A stretch of DNA of 36,493 bases from an uncultured Saprospiraceae bacterium (lineage in GTDB: Bacteria > Bacteroidota > Bacteroidia > Chitinophagales > Saprospiraceae). The notes below the pieces were generated by a model. It did not search any database. It saw nothing but the letters and a program-made list of their open reading frames with translations, and had not been told where the DNA came from. Position numbers and translations under genes: made by a program. Shown here in pieces: positions 27,195-34,882 of the stretch (within the stretch, counting starts at the first letter, position 1; each line of letters opens with the position of its first letter). The DNA lies in the NCBI GenBank assembly GCA_937951685.1, contig CALFBG010000065.1, positions 1-36,493 on the forward strand, in the 5' to 3' direction.

Positions 27195-28781
27195 ATGAAA
27201 GTTCGTGCTGTCTTAACAAATTATGCTGAGTTATGCAGCCCCCTTAGTATGAGTAGATCAATTAAAGTCTGGCTTAATGACCAACTATTTTGGCAAAAGC
27301 TTAATAATCCTGTTGGGTTTATTCTGCTTACCATTGTAGCGCTCGTGGTGTCCTACCTCACGGCGATGACTGGTATGAAGTTTGGCTTTTTGGTGCTCGG
27401 TGCGGCCGTAGCCATTCCACTTTTAGGCGCTTGCTTTCTCAATCATCGCTTTGGCATTCTTTTCATCGTTACCATTTCCTTTTTTATCGAGTTTGTGCGC
27501 AAACATACCGGCGCGCCCGTTGGAACGGCGCTAGATGGGCTAATCTTTGTCATGTTCTTTGGTATTTTGGTCAAACAAATCAAAGAACGAGACCTCAGTT
27601 TTGCCAATAGTCCGATTAGTGTACTCATTATCGTTTGGATATTTTACAATCTTATTCAAGTGATTAATCCTTGGGCGGCTTCCAAGATGGCTTGGATGTA
27701 TACGGTACGTAGTGTAGCGGTGATGCTCCTACTCTATTTTATTGCCTGTTACGCGTTCAAGGATTTGAAGACGATTATGAGAGCGCTCAAGCTCATTTTA
27801 TTACTCGGTGTAGTGACGGCTTTGTATGGCTTCAAGCAAGAATTTTTTGGTTATTCCGCCGCAGAAATGGCTTGGTTGTACGAAGATGAAGAACGCTTTC
27901 AACTCATTTATCAATGGGGAAGATTACGCCCCGTTTCGCTGTTTGCAGATCCAACTACCTTTGGTATTCTGATGGCTTACCTGGCCATTTTCTGTCTGAT
28001 TATGATGACGGGACCGATTAGTTGGGCAAAGCGTTTTATTTTGCTTACGGCGGCGGGATTGATGTTTATGGCAATGGCTTTTGGTGGTTCTCGTACGCCC
28101 GTGGTGTTGATTCCATTCGGGTTTTTTATTTTCATGATTATGACCCTAAAACCCAAGATCATGATTCCCGTCGGCATTTTCTTGATGATATTGCCGCTCT
28201 TTTTTATCAAGCGAAGCTCCAACCCTATTTTATATCGAATTCAGTCCTCCTTTGATATGCAATCTGACGCCTCGGTAAAAGTTAGAATGAAGAATCAAAA
28301 ATTTATTCAACCCTACATTCAAACGCATCCTTTTGGGGCGGGTTTAGGTAGTACTGGACTTTGGGGAAGACGATTTACGCCAGACTCTTTTTTAGCTAAA
28401 TTTGCCCACGACAGTGGTTTTGTGCGAATTGCCGTAGAGCTTGGTTGGGTGGGTTTACTGATCTATATGGCCTTACTTTTTACCGTTTTAAAAACGGTCG
28501 TTTACTACTATATCAGGGTTCGAGATCCGATGATTAAAACGGTTTATTTAGGTTTGGCCAATATCATGTTTATTTTAGCACTAGCGAGTTATCCGCAAGA
28601 AGCAATCCTGCAATTACCGACCAGTATTGTATTTTATATTTGTTTAGCGGCAATTGTTAAACTAAAAGACTTCGATCCTGCGTTTAATCCTAAGTTAGCA
28701 CAACAATTAAAATTAGCAGAAGCGAAACAAGCCGCCGATCAGCCGCTTGCAGATCCTTCAGCTAAAGTGGCTACGGACTAG
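27195..28781 (+). CDS. Wzy/O-antigen ligase family membrane protein, copy 2
   Basis: A 528-residue paralogue of the preceding gene. The same landmarks appear: GRLRPVSLFADPTTFGI, MAFGGSRTPVVLIPFG, the loop HPFGAGLGSTGLWGRRFTPD and AHDSGFVRIAVELGW with His405. Residues GACFLN-x-x-FGI and YTVRSVAV are also shared. The copies differ most in the N-terminal ~20 residues, in helices of the first third, and in the tail, which here is longer and Ala/Asp/Lys-rich. The alignment with copy 1 begins at the Met at 27249 (SRSIKVWLND), so that may be the true start; the ATG at 27195 has the more A/T-rich upstream context. Two copies could divide polymerase and ligase work or act on different acceptors. Confidence 0.88.
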   Translation: MKVRAVLTNYAELCSPLSMSRSIKVWLNDQLFWQKLNNPVGFILLTIVALVVSYLTAMTGMKFGFLVLGAAVAIPLLGACFLNHRFGILFIVTISFFIEFVRKHTGAPVGTALDGLIFVMFFGILVKQIKERDLSFANSPISVLIIVWIFYNLIQVINPWAASKMAWMYTVRSVAVMLLLYFIACYAFKDLKTIMRALKLILLLGVVTALYGFKQEFFGYSAAEMAWLYEDEERFQLIYQWGRLRPVSLFADPTTFGILMAYLAIFCLIMMTGPISWAKRFILLTAAGLMFMAMAFGGSRTPVVLIPFGFFIFMIMTLKPKIMIPVGIFLMILPLFFIKRSSNPILYRIQSSFDMQSDASVKVRMKNQKFIQPYIQTHPFGAGLGSTGLWGRRFTPDSFLAKFAHDSGFVRIAVELGWVGLLIYMALLFTVLKTVVYYYIRVRDPMIKTVYLGLANIMFILALASYPQEAILQLPTSIVFYICLAAIVKLKDFDPAFNPKLAQQLKLAEAKQAADQPLADPSAKVATD

Positions 28782-28861
28782 AAGTTCGTTTTTTGATCGA
28801 CCTATTTCCTACAAAACACCCAAAATTATTTTAGAAATTAATCCGACGATGCTTTTGCAAT

Positions 28862-28885
28862 GGTATCCCTAAATGCGGGAATACC
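28862..28885 (+). promoter_or_regulatory. hairpin between copy 2 and the half-TolC gene
   Basis: GGTATCCC and GGGAATACC pair over eight positions with one bulged A. No T run follows, so a terminator role is doubtful. It lies in the 228-base spacer 80 bases after the copy 2 stop. Confidence 0.35.
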
Positions 28886-29009
28886 AAGCGGAAGTTTAGC
28901 CAAGGAAGTCATTCGTGCGCATTTCCTCCTACGTATGATACATTTTGGTATAATAGTTGGTTCTTTTGTATTGAAAAAATGTTTAAACTAAACCTACAAT
29001 TCACTGACT

Positions 29010-29747
29010 TTGAATAAACTACGAATCATACTATTGCTGCTCTTCCTTAGCCAAATGGCTATCAGTCAAGAGGTTGATTACAACAAAATTATTGCTCCCG
29101 AAGGATCTCGTCCTCGCTATTTTGAAGATTATTTAGTACAATTAGCTTGGAAAAACCACCCTTCGAATCGCGTTTTGGAGTACAACAAAGAGATCGCTAA
29201 TCAAAAATTAAAAATTGCCAAGAGTAGTTGGACGGAACATTTCAACCTGACGTTTAACTTGAACGAAACGGAATTTCAACCTTCCGATACGGGTTTTCCC
29301 AATCAATTTCCAAAGTATAACTTTGCGGCGGTTTTTAACCTGGGCGATTTAATTAAAAATCCAGCGGAGAAGAAAATTGCGATTGAAAATACGAAGATTG
29401 CGGATGCTTATTTGAATGAGAAGAAATTACAACTCCGCGCAGAAGTTTTAAAATTATACGAAAACTATACCTTAGCAAAAGAAGTGCATAAATCAAGAAT
29501 CCTTGCGGAGCAAGACGCTTCGCAAACCTATTTGTTGATTAGTGAAAAATTTAAAAAAGACGAAGCTAGTTTTGAAGATCTATCCGCGGCTTCTAGTTCT
29601 TACCACGCAGCGCAAGAATCAGCGATTACGGCCAATTCAGAAGTAAGAAAATCGAAATATGCTTTAGAAGAAATGATTGGTGTACGACTGGAAGATGCGC
29701 GTAAGAAAGGTGGTTTTAGAGAAAATGCCAAGAAGAAATCAGACTAA
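29010..29747 (+). CDS. half-length TolC-family outer-membrane protein
   Basis: A 245-residue exported protein. The start is a TTG: it yields a proper signal peptide (MNKLRIILLLLFLSQMAISQ), and an in-frame stop at 28989-28991 leaves no upstream ATG. After the signal come the TolC/OEP features: LAWKNHPSNRVLEYNKEIAN, a long helix, a beta-hairpin-like segment (FNLTFNLNETEF and KYNFAAVFNLGDL), then another long helix with AEVLKLYENYTLAKEV and the EKFKKDEASFEDLSAASSSY motif. Typical TolC proteins have two such repeats in about 420-480 residues; this one has a single repeat. It is not a truncated pseudogene, because a basic tail (ENAKKKSD), a stop and a strong terminator 30 bases later close it neatly. 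Its place at the end of a Wzx/Wzy locus suggests an outer-membrane exit role. Confidence 0.82.
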   Translation: MNKLRIILLLLFLSQMAISQEVDYNKIIAPEGSRPRYFEDYLVQLAWKNHPSNRVLEYNKEIANQKLKIAKSSWTEHFNLTFNLNETEFQPSDTGFPNQFPKYNFAAVFNLGDLIKNPAEKKIAIENTKIADAYLNEKKLQLRAEVLKLYENYTLAKEVHKSRILAEQDASQTYLLISEKFKKDEASFEDLSAASSSYHAAQESAITANSEVRKSKYALEEMIGVRLEDARKKGGFRENAKKKSD

Positions 29748-30249
29748 GGCGTTTACGAATCCGCAGATGCCATATAGAAGTCCATTACGCTAACGAGGGG
29801 TAATGGACTTTGTTCTTGTTAACGATAAGGAAAGGTTTTCTATACCCTTCGTACGCACGCAATTTGTATCAGAACGGAAACAAGTGCGCGCATACGGTCA
29901 AAATTTTATCCGGGTAAATGGTAATAACTTAAAACGCTAGTTAAGCTGACAACAAAAAAATTAGCACGCAACTAATTTCCCTAGATTTAAAAGTATCCCA
30001 AAATTTGAATGCAATGCAATCGCAAAGCATAAACAGCTTACAGATAAGATAGGTTTTGGTAAACTGCTTAGAACAAATATAACATCCCAAAGAACTTTTT
30101 TTACAGGTATTTTTACCTGTTTTTGCAAGGGAAACTACTTATTTTCGGATAAACACTTTTTTTTTAGGAAAAAAGACTACAAATAGATTACGAACTTTTT
30201 TAAGTTGCAGGGATTAAAACTCAAACGCTATCAATCCACTTCAAATTAA
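29748..30249. other. 502-base gap between convergent genes
   Basis: Contains the terminator at 29778-29820 and a second hairpin, ACAGGTA-TTTT-TACCTGT at 30103-30120, followed by four T on the plus strand. Nothing gene-like is seen in the rest. Confidence 0.55.
29778..29820 (+). terminator. intrinsic terminator closing the polysaccharide locus
   Basis: AAGTCCATTAC (29778-29788) and GTAATGGACTT (29800-29810) are perfect 11-base complements with an 11-base loop, followed by the T-rich TGTTCTTGTT. Confidence 0.82.
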
Positions 30250-30612
30250 CTATTTTCGACTAGTACCTTTTGTTCTTTCCACGAAATCGACTTTCTGTTT
30301 ACTCGGAACTTCTTTTACCTTCTTCATAAATGCGTCCATTTCAGGTGCTCCATAGGCACCATAAGGAGTAATAATAGTACCTTTTTTTCCATCCTTGCAG
30401 GCTACTGCAAAAACAATGGAGTTGTCCGATGGATTAGAATATCCTTCGAAGCGATGTACTTCCCGAATTTCCATATCCGCTGCGTCGTAACTAGTTTTAT
30501 CATCAAGTGCAATCATCGTATTATTTTCAAAACGAAAAGACTGCCCGAAACCACGCCGATGAAGGTCGTTGGTGGCTTCTACTAAATTTGTATATCGATT
30601 GGAGTTCATCAT
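30250..30612 (-). CDS. small conserved Bacteroidota protein (often labelled PRPP synthetase)
   Basis: A 120-residue cytoplasmic protein with YTNLVEATNDLHRRGFGQSF near the start, then the DMEIREVHRFEG motif, followed by SNPSDNSIVFAVAC, and GTIITPYGAYGAP before a helical basic tail. From memory, proteins of this pattern (EVHRFEG plus NGYGxY-like motif) are common in the phylum and often carry the name phosphoribosylpyrophosphate synthetase. The length is about a third of a true synthetase, and no PRPP- or ATP-binding motif is present, so that name is very probably wrong. It is transcribed away from the gene at 30947. Role unknown. Confidence 0.75.
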   Translation of the reverse strand: MMNSNRYTNLVEATNDLHRRGFGQSFRFENNTMIALDDKTSYDAADMEIREVHRFEGYSNPSDNSIVFAVACKDGKKGTIITPYGAYGAPEMDAFMKKVKEVPSKQKVDFVERTKGTSRK

Positions 30613-30946
30613 TAATGGTGTTTATAATTAACAATAATAGTAAGTAGGTTTACCAAGTTTTTCCTAAAACACCTAGCTTGTGCGGATGTTCAATGATTTT
30701 TCTTAGCGTTTTGAACTCAGGTTTTGTCTCGATTAGACATTAGTGCAATTAACATTTTATTTACACTTCCTTTTGTCCCAAAACAGGTATAAATACGGGT
30801 ATAATTCCCTCTCCGTTTACATTATATTTGACAAATATATTTATGAAGCTGCTTTACGCCTATTGATTTGCTGAAAGGAGTATTTTTTAAAAAGCGCTTC
30901 CAGCTAATTTCAAAACGAATTATTCCCTCACTAAAATTAAAACCAA
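30613..30946. other. 334-base divergent control region
   Basis: Lies between genes transcribed outward on both sides. Its notable element is the 17-base palindrome at 30823-30839. AT-rich, no reading frame. Confidence 0.5.
30823..30839. promoter_or_regulatory. operator-like palindrome TATATTTG-A-CAAATATA
   Basis: A perfect eight-base inverted repeat with a one-base centre, 108 bases before the ATG at 30947 and about 210 bases before the start of the minus-strand gene. Its size suits a dimeric helix-turn-helix repressor; no regulator gene is nearby. Confidence 0.4.
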
Positions 30947-31312
30947 ATGAGTGCTCCAAAATTCAACGCGACAATGATGATTCCCAAAGGTGGACATGAT
31001 AAATGGACTGATATTATGCAAAATCCGCCGAAGAAACTTCCCCAAGGTGTGACGGAAGATCAGTACATCGTAGCTTCTTATGCTCAATTTCCAGACGGTG
31101 TGACGGTGTTTGGCGGAGTAGCCGTTGGTCCCGCAGATCAGGGTTTCAACTATCCTTTATTTATGGTATTTGATGCGGATAATAATCAAGTTGGCGGTTG
31201 GCCAATTGACCCTAGCGACTGGGAAGACTTTAGCGTTCAGTCGATTCAATTTGGTATTGATCCAGATGACGAGGATGGAAATTATCTTTTACAAATAAAA
31301 GAAAGAAGTTAA
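30947..31312 (+). CDS. hypothetical 121-residue acidic protein
   Basis: A single-domain protein without signal peptide or membrane helix. It begins SAPKFNATMMIPKGGHDKWT and continues with YIVASYAQFPDGVTVFGGVA, PLFMVFDADNNQVGGWPIDP and an acidic DPDDEDGNYLLQIKE end. The composition is beta-rich with alternating aromatic residues. I do not recognise a family. The ATG at 30947 has an A-rich leader (TTAAAACCAA), normal for this genome. It is followed after 66 bases by a textbook terminator, so the gene is monocistronic. Confidence 0.75.
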   Translation: MSAPKFNATMMIPKGGHDKWTDIMQNPPKKLPQGVTEDQYIVASYAQFPDGVTVFGGVAVGPADQGFNYPLFMVFDADNNQVGGWPIDPSDWEDFSVQSIQFGIDPDDEDGNYLLQIKERS

Positions 31313-31378
31313 GTACCAAGACAAATGACTTCTCCTAATCAGTAAAAAATTTAAGACTCTGTATAATCACGTAATCGA

Positions 31379-31424
31379 GAGGATTGATCCCACCGAATTC
31401 AGGTAGATCAGTCCTCTTTTTTTT
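31379..31424 (+). terminator. strong intrinsic terminator between convergent genes
   Basis: GAGGATTGATC (31379-31389) pairs with GATCAGTCCTC (31406-31416) over 11 positions with one T-G pair, followed by eight T. It ends ten bases before the stop of the opposing peptidase gene and may hinder its transcript as well. Confidence 0.9.
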
Positions 31425-31433
31425 AGCAATTAC

Positions 31434-33704
31434 TTATTCCCAAGGAAAATCCCAGATGGCTTGTCGCTCCGCTAAATGCTCAATGAAATAATTCCAGCGC
31501 TTCTTGATAAAGTATTTGCGATAAATGCCTTGATAGCCATGCCGTTGACTGGGTAAAATTAAAAGGTCAAATTCTTTGTTGGCTTTAATGAGTGCTTCCG
31601 CCAATTTGAAGGTCGCAGACGGATTCACATTATCATCTAAGGCACCGTGAACGAGTAACAATTTCCCTTGTAAATTCCCTGCTAAACTAATATTCGAAAC
31701 TGCTTCGTAAGTTTCATCTACCGGCCAGCCCATATACATTTCGGGCCACCAAGCCTTCTCCATTCTAAAATCGTGATCCGCCGAGCTGGCGACGCCCACT
31801 TTATAAAATTCCGGAAAAGCCAGCATCCCATGCCCCGCATCGTAACCACCCGCCGAATGCCCAAAAATGCCTACTCGATCTATATCTATCCAAGCATATT
31901 TTTTGGCTAACTGCCGAATGGCTAGCACGTGGTCTTCTAAGTTGTTTCCCATATTTTTGTAAGAATGGTCATGGAAACTTTTAGCGCGCCGAGCGGTTCC
32001 CAAACCGTCAACCATCACCACGATAAATCCTAATTCAGCCAAAGCCTGATTTTGTACGGCTTTATCAAAAGAACGGGGAAAAACTTGGGTATGCGGTCCC
32101 GTATAACTATGATCAATAATGGGGTATTTTTGCTGTGGGTCAAAATTAGTAGGTTTCCAGATGGCACCGTAAATATCGGTTTTACCATCTTTTGCGATCA
32201 GTTGAAAGACTTCTGGTGCTTGCCAATTTGCAAATTGCACAGCGTCCAACTGTGCTTCCGTTAAAGCCGCAACTGTTTTTCCCGTAAGGGCCACACGCAA
32301 CACCGTTTTCGTTGGCGTAGATACCGTAGAATAACTATCCGAAAAGTAGTTGCCCTCCGGCGCAAAAGAAATGATGTGATGACCAAGCTCTGGCGTCAAC
32401 AACTGCACCTTACCATTCAAGTCACAACGGTACAAACGATCGTGATACGGATTACTGCCAGCTTCTTTTCCTGCCGCCGTGAAGTAAATATCTCCCGTTT
32501 CTTCGTTGAGGTAATGCAACTCATGAATGTAATAATCTCCCCGCGTCAGCGCTTCTGTTTTTTGGGTGGCTAAGTCTAGCTTATAAAGTTGTCGCCAACC
32601 GCTTCTTTCCGATAAGAAAAATGCTTTTCCCAATTTTTCAACGATGCGATATTCAAAATTATCAATATTCGTTTTGCTCGTTTCTTCCACTAAAATCGTC
32701 GACTCGTTTTGCTTTAAATCTAAGCGCAGGAGATATTCTTTCTGAAATCCTCGTGCTGCGTAATTGGCATACACCACCCCAGAAGTAGCAGACCAAGTAT
32801 GCCGTACGGAGTTGATATGCGTAGTTTGAGGCAATACGGTTTTCACTTCTTTTTTCGTTGCGACTTGATAAAAAACAGCTTGCATTTTCACCATCGTTGT
32901 ATCGCCGGGCGAACCTCGATAATAAGAAAGCAAATTAGGGCGATAAGCTTCGTCCTTACTCCAATCCAACAAGTACATTTTATCTGCATTGCGAGTATCA
33001 CAAATATTGGTCATAAACCATTTAGAATCGGGAGACCAATTGACCCCAAAGCGTGCTGGTCGCTTACCATTTTCACCTTCCATTTGGTCAAACCAACCAT
33101 ACCAACTTCCGTAACTGTATCCGGGCTGACCATCAACACTCAGCTGATGTTCCTCCCCCGTTTTGACAGAAACTAAAAAGAGATTATCATTTTTTGCGTA
33201 AACGATCCACTGACCATCCGGAGAAATACTTTGTTGGCGCGTCGGTAAGTCAAGCATTGCTGGAGCTTGTAGCGAAAGCTTATTCTTAGTCGGTTCAAAA
33301 TAGTACTCCTTCTCCTGATAAGAAAATTGCAAACTATCTTGTCCAATTTTTTCGACCGAATCAAAAGGTAAAGCGGTAGCTTGCAAAGTATCTCCCGTCA
33401 ACTGAGACAACTGATCTGCAAGGACAACTTGATCAAATAGCGGCGCTACTCGATAGTCCACAAAATCCACGGATTTAAAAAACTTGCCCGCTGCACTATA
33501 TTCCAAAAACCACATTCCAGTACCATCCGCAAACCAATGTGGCCGAGTGTACAGATTAAAAGCAGTTTTATTATAGTACCGATCATAAGAAAAGCTTAGC
33601 GCACGTTCGTAATCGGTAAGCTGCATCGGCGCCCGTTGAGCAGCGGTTGACGTAAGGAAAATAATCAATAAGGCAAAAACAGGTATTAGCTTTTTCATCG
33701 TCAA
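31434..33704 (-). CDS. exported S9 family peptidase (DPP-IV / prolyl oligopeptidase type)
   Basis: A 756-residue exported serine peptidase. A signal peptide ends near TSTAAQ (about residue 22); the start is probably the second Met (33698). Residues about 40-490 form the DPP-IV-type beta-propeller, with YTGPH at the entry to the hydrolase fold. The alpha/beta hydrolase domain has the nucleophile in GIFGHSAGGY (Ser617), the acid in HGALDDNVNP (first Asp, 690) and the base in SQRHGYQG (His722), so the triad is complete. Family members remove dipeptides after Pro or Ala, or cleave short prolyl peptides, in the periplasm. The propeller contains the DQMEG stretch near the WYGWF motif, at the position where DPP-IV relatives carry the Glu pair that holds the substrate N-terminus. 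Monocistronic. Confidence 0.92.
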   Translation of the reverse strand: MTMKKLIPVFALLIIFLTSTAAQRAPMQLTDYERALSFSYDRYYNKTAFNLYTRPHWFADGTGMWFLEYSAAGKFFKSVDFVDYRVAPLFDQVVLADQLSQLTGDTLQATALPFDSVEKIGQDSLQFSYQEKEYYFEPTKNKLSLQAPAMLDLPTRQQSISPDGQWIVYAKNDNLFLVSVKTGEEHQLSVDGQPGYSYGSWYGWFDQMEGENGKRPARFGVNWSPDSKWFMTNICDTRNADKMYLLDWSKDEAYRPNLLSYYRGSPGDTTMVKMQAVFYQVATKKEVKTVLPQTTHINSVRHTWSATSGVVYANYAARGFQKEYLLRLDLKQNESTILVEETSKTNIDNFEYRIVEKLGKAFFLSERSGWRQLYKLDLATQKTEALTRGDYYIHELHYLNEETGDIYFTAAGKEAGSNPYHDRLYRCDLNGKVQLLTPELGHHIISFAPEGNYFSDSYSTVSTPTKTVLRVALTGKTVAALTEAQLDAVQFANWQAPEVFQLIAKDGKTDIYGAIWKPTNFDPQQKYPIIDHSYTGPHTQVFPRSFDKAVQNQALAELGFIVVMVDGLGTARRAKSFHDHSYKNMGNNLEDHVLAIRQLAKKYAWIDIDRVGIFGHSAGGYDAGHGMLAFPEFYKVGVASSADHDFRMEKAWWPEMYMGWPVDETYEAVSNISLAGNLQGKLLLVHGALDDNVNPSATFKLAEALIKANKEFDLLILPSQRHGYQGIYRKYFIKKRWNYFIEHLAERQAIWDFPWE

Positions 33705-33868
33705 GGGGTATCTTTATTAAATTAGTCTCGGAAATGCTTAAAGATAAACAATAAAGTCTTTCGAAAAAAACACCTAAAGTCACACTTGTTTAAAGCTAAA
33801 GCGGAACCATTCTTTAACGCTGCTTTATAAACAACTTCTTGAAAAAAGTCCTATTTTTAGCTTCTGAT

Positions 33869-34807
33869 ATGAAAGAAAACTTACATCCAAGGAGTCGTCA
33901 CCGCGCTAATTACGATTTTGAGGTTTTGACGAAGGTTTGTCCCCCGTTGACGGATTTCCTCCGGCCGAATCCTCGGGGACAACAGACGATTGATTTTGCC
34001 AATCCAAAGGCGGTAAAATTGTTAAATAAAGCATTATTACTGCATTTTTATGGTTTGAACGATTGGGATATTCCGGCGGGATACTTATGTCCACCGATTC
34101 CTGGCAGAGCAGATTATTTACATTACATCGCTGACCTTTTGGCAAAAGAAAATAATGGAAAGATTCCCCGTGGGAAATCTATTCGCGGCTTGGATATTGG
34201 GCTTGGCGCCAATGCGATTTATCCAATTATTGGGCAATACGAATACGCTTGGTCTTTTGTGGGAACGGAAATTGATCCCGTCGCTTTGGAGAACGCAAAA
34301 CGGATTCGAAAAGAAAATGTAAACTTAAAAGCTACGCTGGAGGTTCGCCAACAAACTAATGCGCAGCATATTTTTCATACGATCATTCAGCCTCAGGAAT
34401 ACTTTGACTTTACGCTTTGTAATCCTCCTTTTCATGCTTCTAAAAAAGAGGCAAAAGCAAGTGCGCTACGTAAAGTGAAGCAGCTCCAAGGAAAAGCGAA
34501 GGCTAAAAAATTGACCTTAAACTTTGGCGGACAAGCCAGAGAACTATATTACGAAGGTGGAGAAATTGCCTTTCTGAAAAAAATGATTCAAGAGAGCAAG
34601 CAATTTGCCACGAGTTGTTGTTGGTATAGCAGCCTCGTATCTAAACAAGCCAACCTGCCTGCCATTCAGCGAGCGCTCCAACAAGTCAAGGCGGAAAGTA
34701 TTGAAATCATTCCGATGGAGCAAGGCAACAAAAAGAGTCGCATCGTCGCTTGGTCGTTCCTATCTACTACGCAGCGTAAGGCTTGGCGAAGCTTGCGTTG
34801 GACTTAA
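33869..34807 (+). CDS. rlmF: 23S rRNA (adenine1618-N6)-methyltransferase RlmF
   Basis: A protein of 312 residues from this ATG, which methylates N6 of A1618 in 23S rRNA using S-adenosylmethionine. The family hallmarks are present: LHPRSRHRANYDFEVL at the N-terminus, TIDFANPKAVKLLNKALLLH, WDIPAGYLCPPIPGRADYLH, the SAM-binding GLDIGLGANAIYPIIG, and the N6-adenine catalytic motif NPPF in TLCNPPFHAS. An in-frame TTG at 33839 would add ten residues (MKKVLFLASD), but homologues begin just before LHPR, which favours 33869. The gene stands alone, divergent from the peptidase gene across 134-164 bases. Length is normal for the family. Confidence 0.94.
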   Translation: MKENLHPRSRHRANYDFEVLTKVCPPLTDFLRPNPRGQQTIDFANPKAVKLLNKALLLHFYGLNDWDIPAGYLCPPIPGRADYLHYIADLLAKENNGKIPRGKSIRGLDIGLGANAIYPIIGQYEYAWSFVGTEIDPVALENAKRIRKENVNLKATLEVRQQTNAQHIFHTIIQPQEYFDFTLCNPPFHASKKEAKASALRKVKQLQGKAKAKKLTLNFGGQARELYYEGGEIAFLKKMIQESKQFATSCCWYSSLVSKQANLPAIQRALQQVKAESIEIIPMEQGNKKSRIVAWSFLSTTQRKAWRSLRWT

Positions 34808-34882
34808 AAGGTTTCGAAGCAAATCTTTTAAGTCCTTCCCTTTTATTGACAAAAGTGTATCTTTAAAAAAAATCTAAACTCT

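Noticed and set aside
29010..29747. Reading the short TolC gene as a truncated pseudogene
   Set aside because: Signal peptide, complete single OEP repeat, basic tail and a terminator 30 bases after the stop argue for an intact gene. No coding remnant follows.
30103..30124. ACAGGTA/TACCTGT hairpin with T run as a terminator for the 120-residue gene
   Set aside because: The T run is on the plus strand, while that gene reads on the minus strand. The plus-strand locus already has a better terminator at 29778-29820, so its role is unclear.
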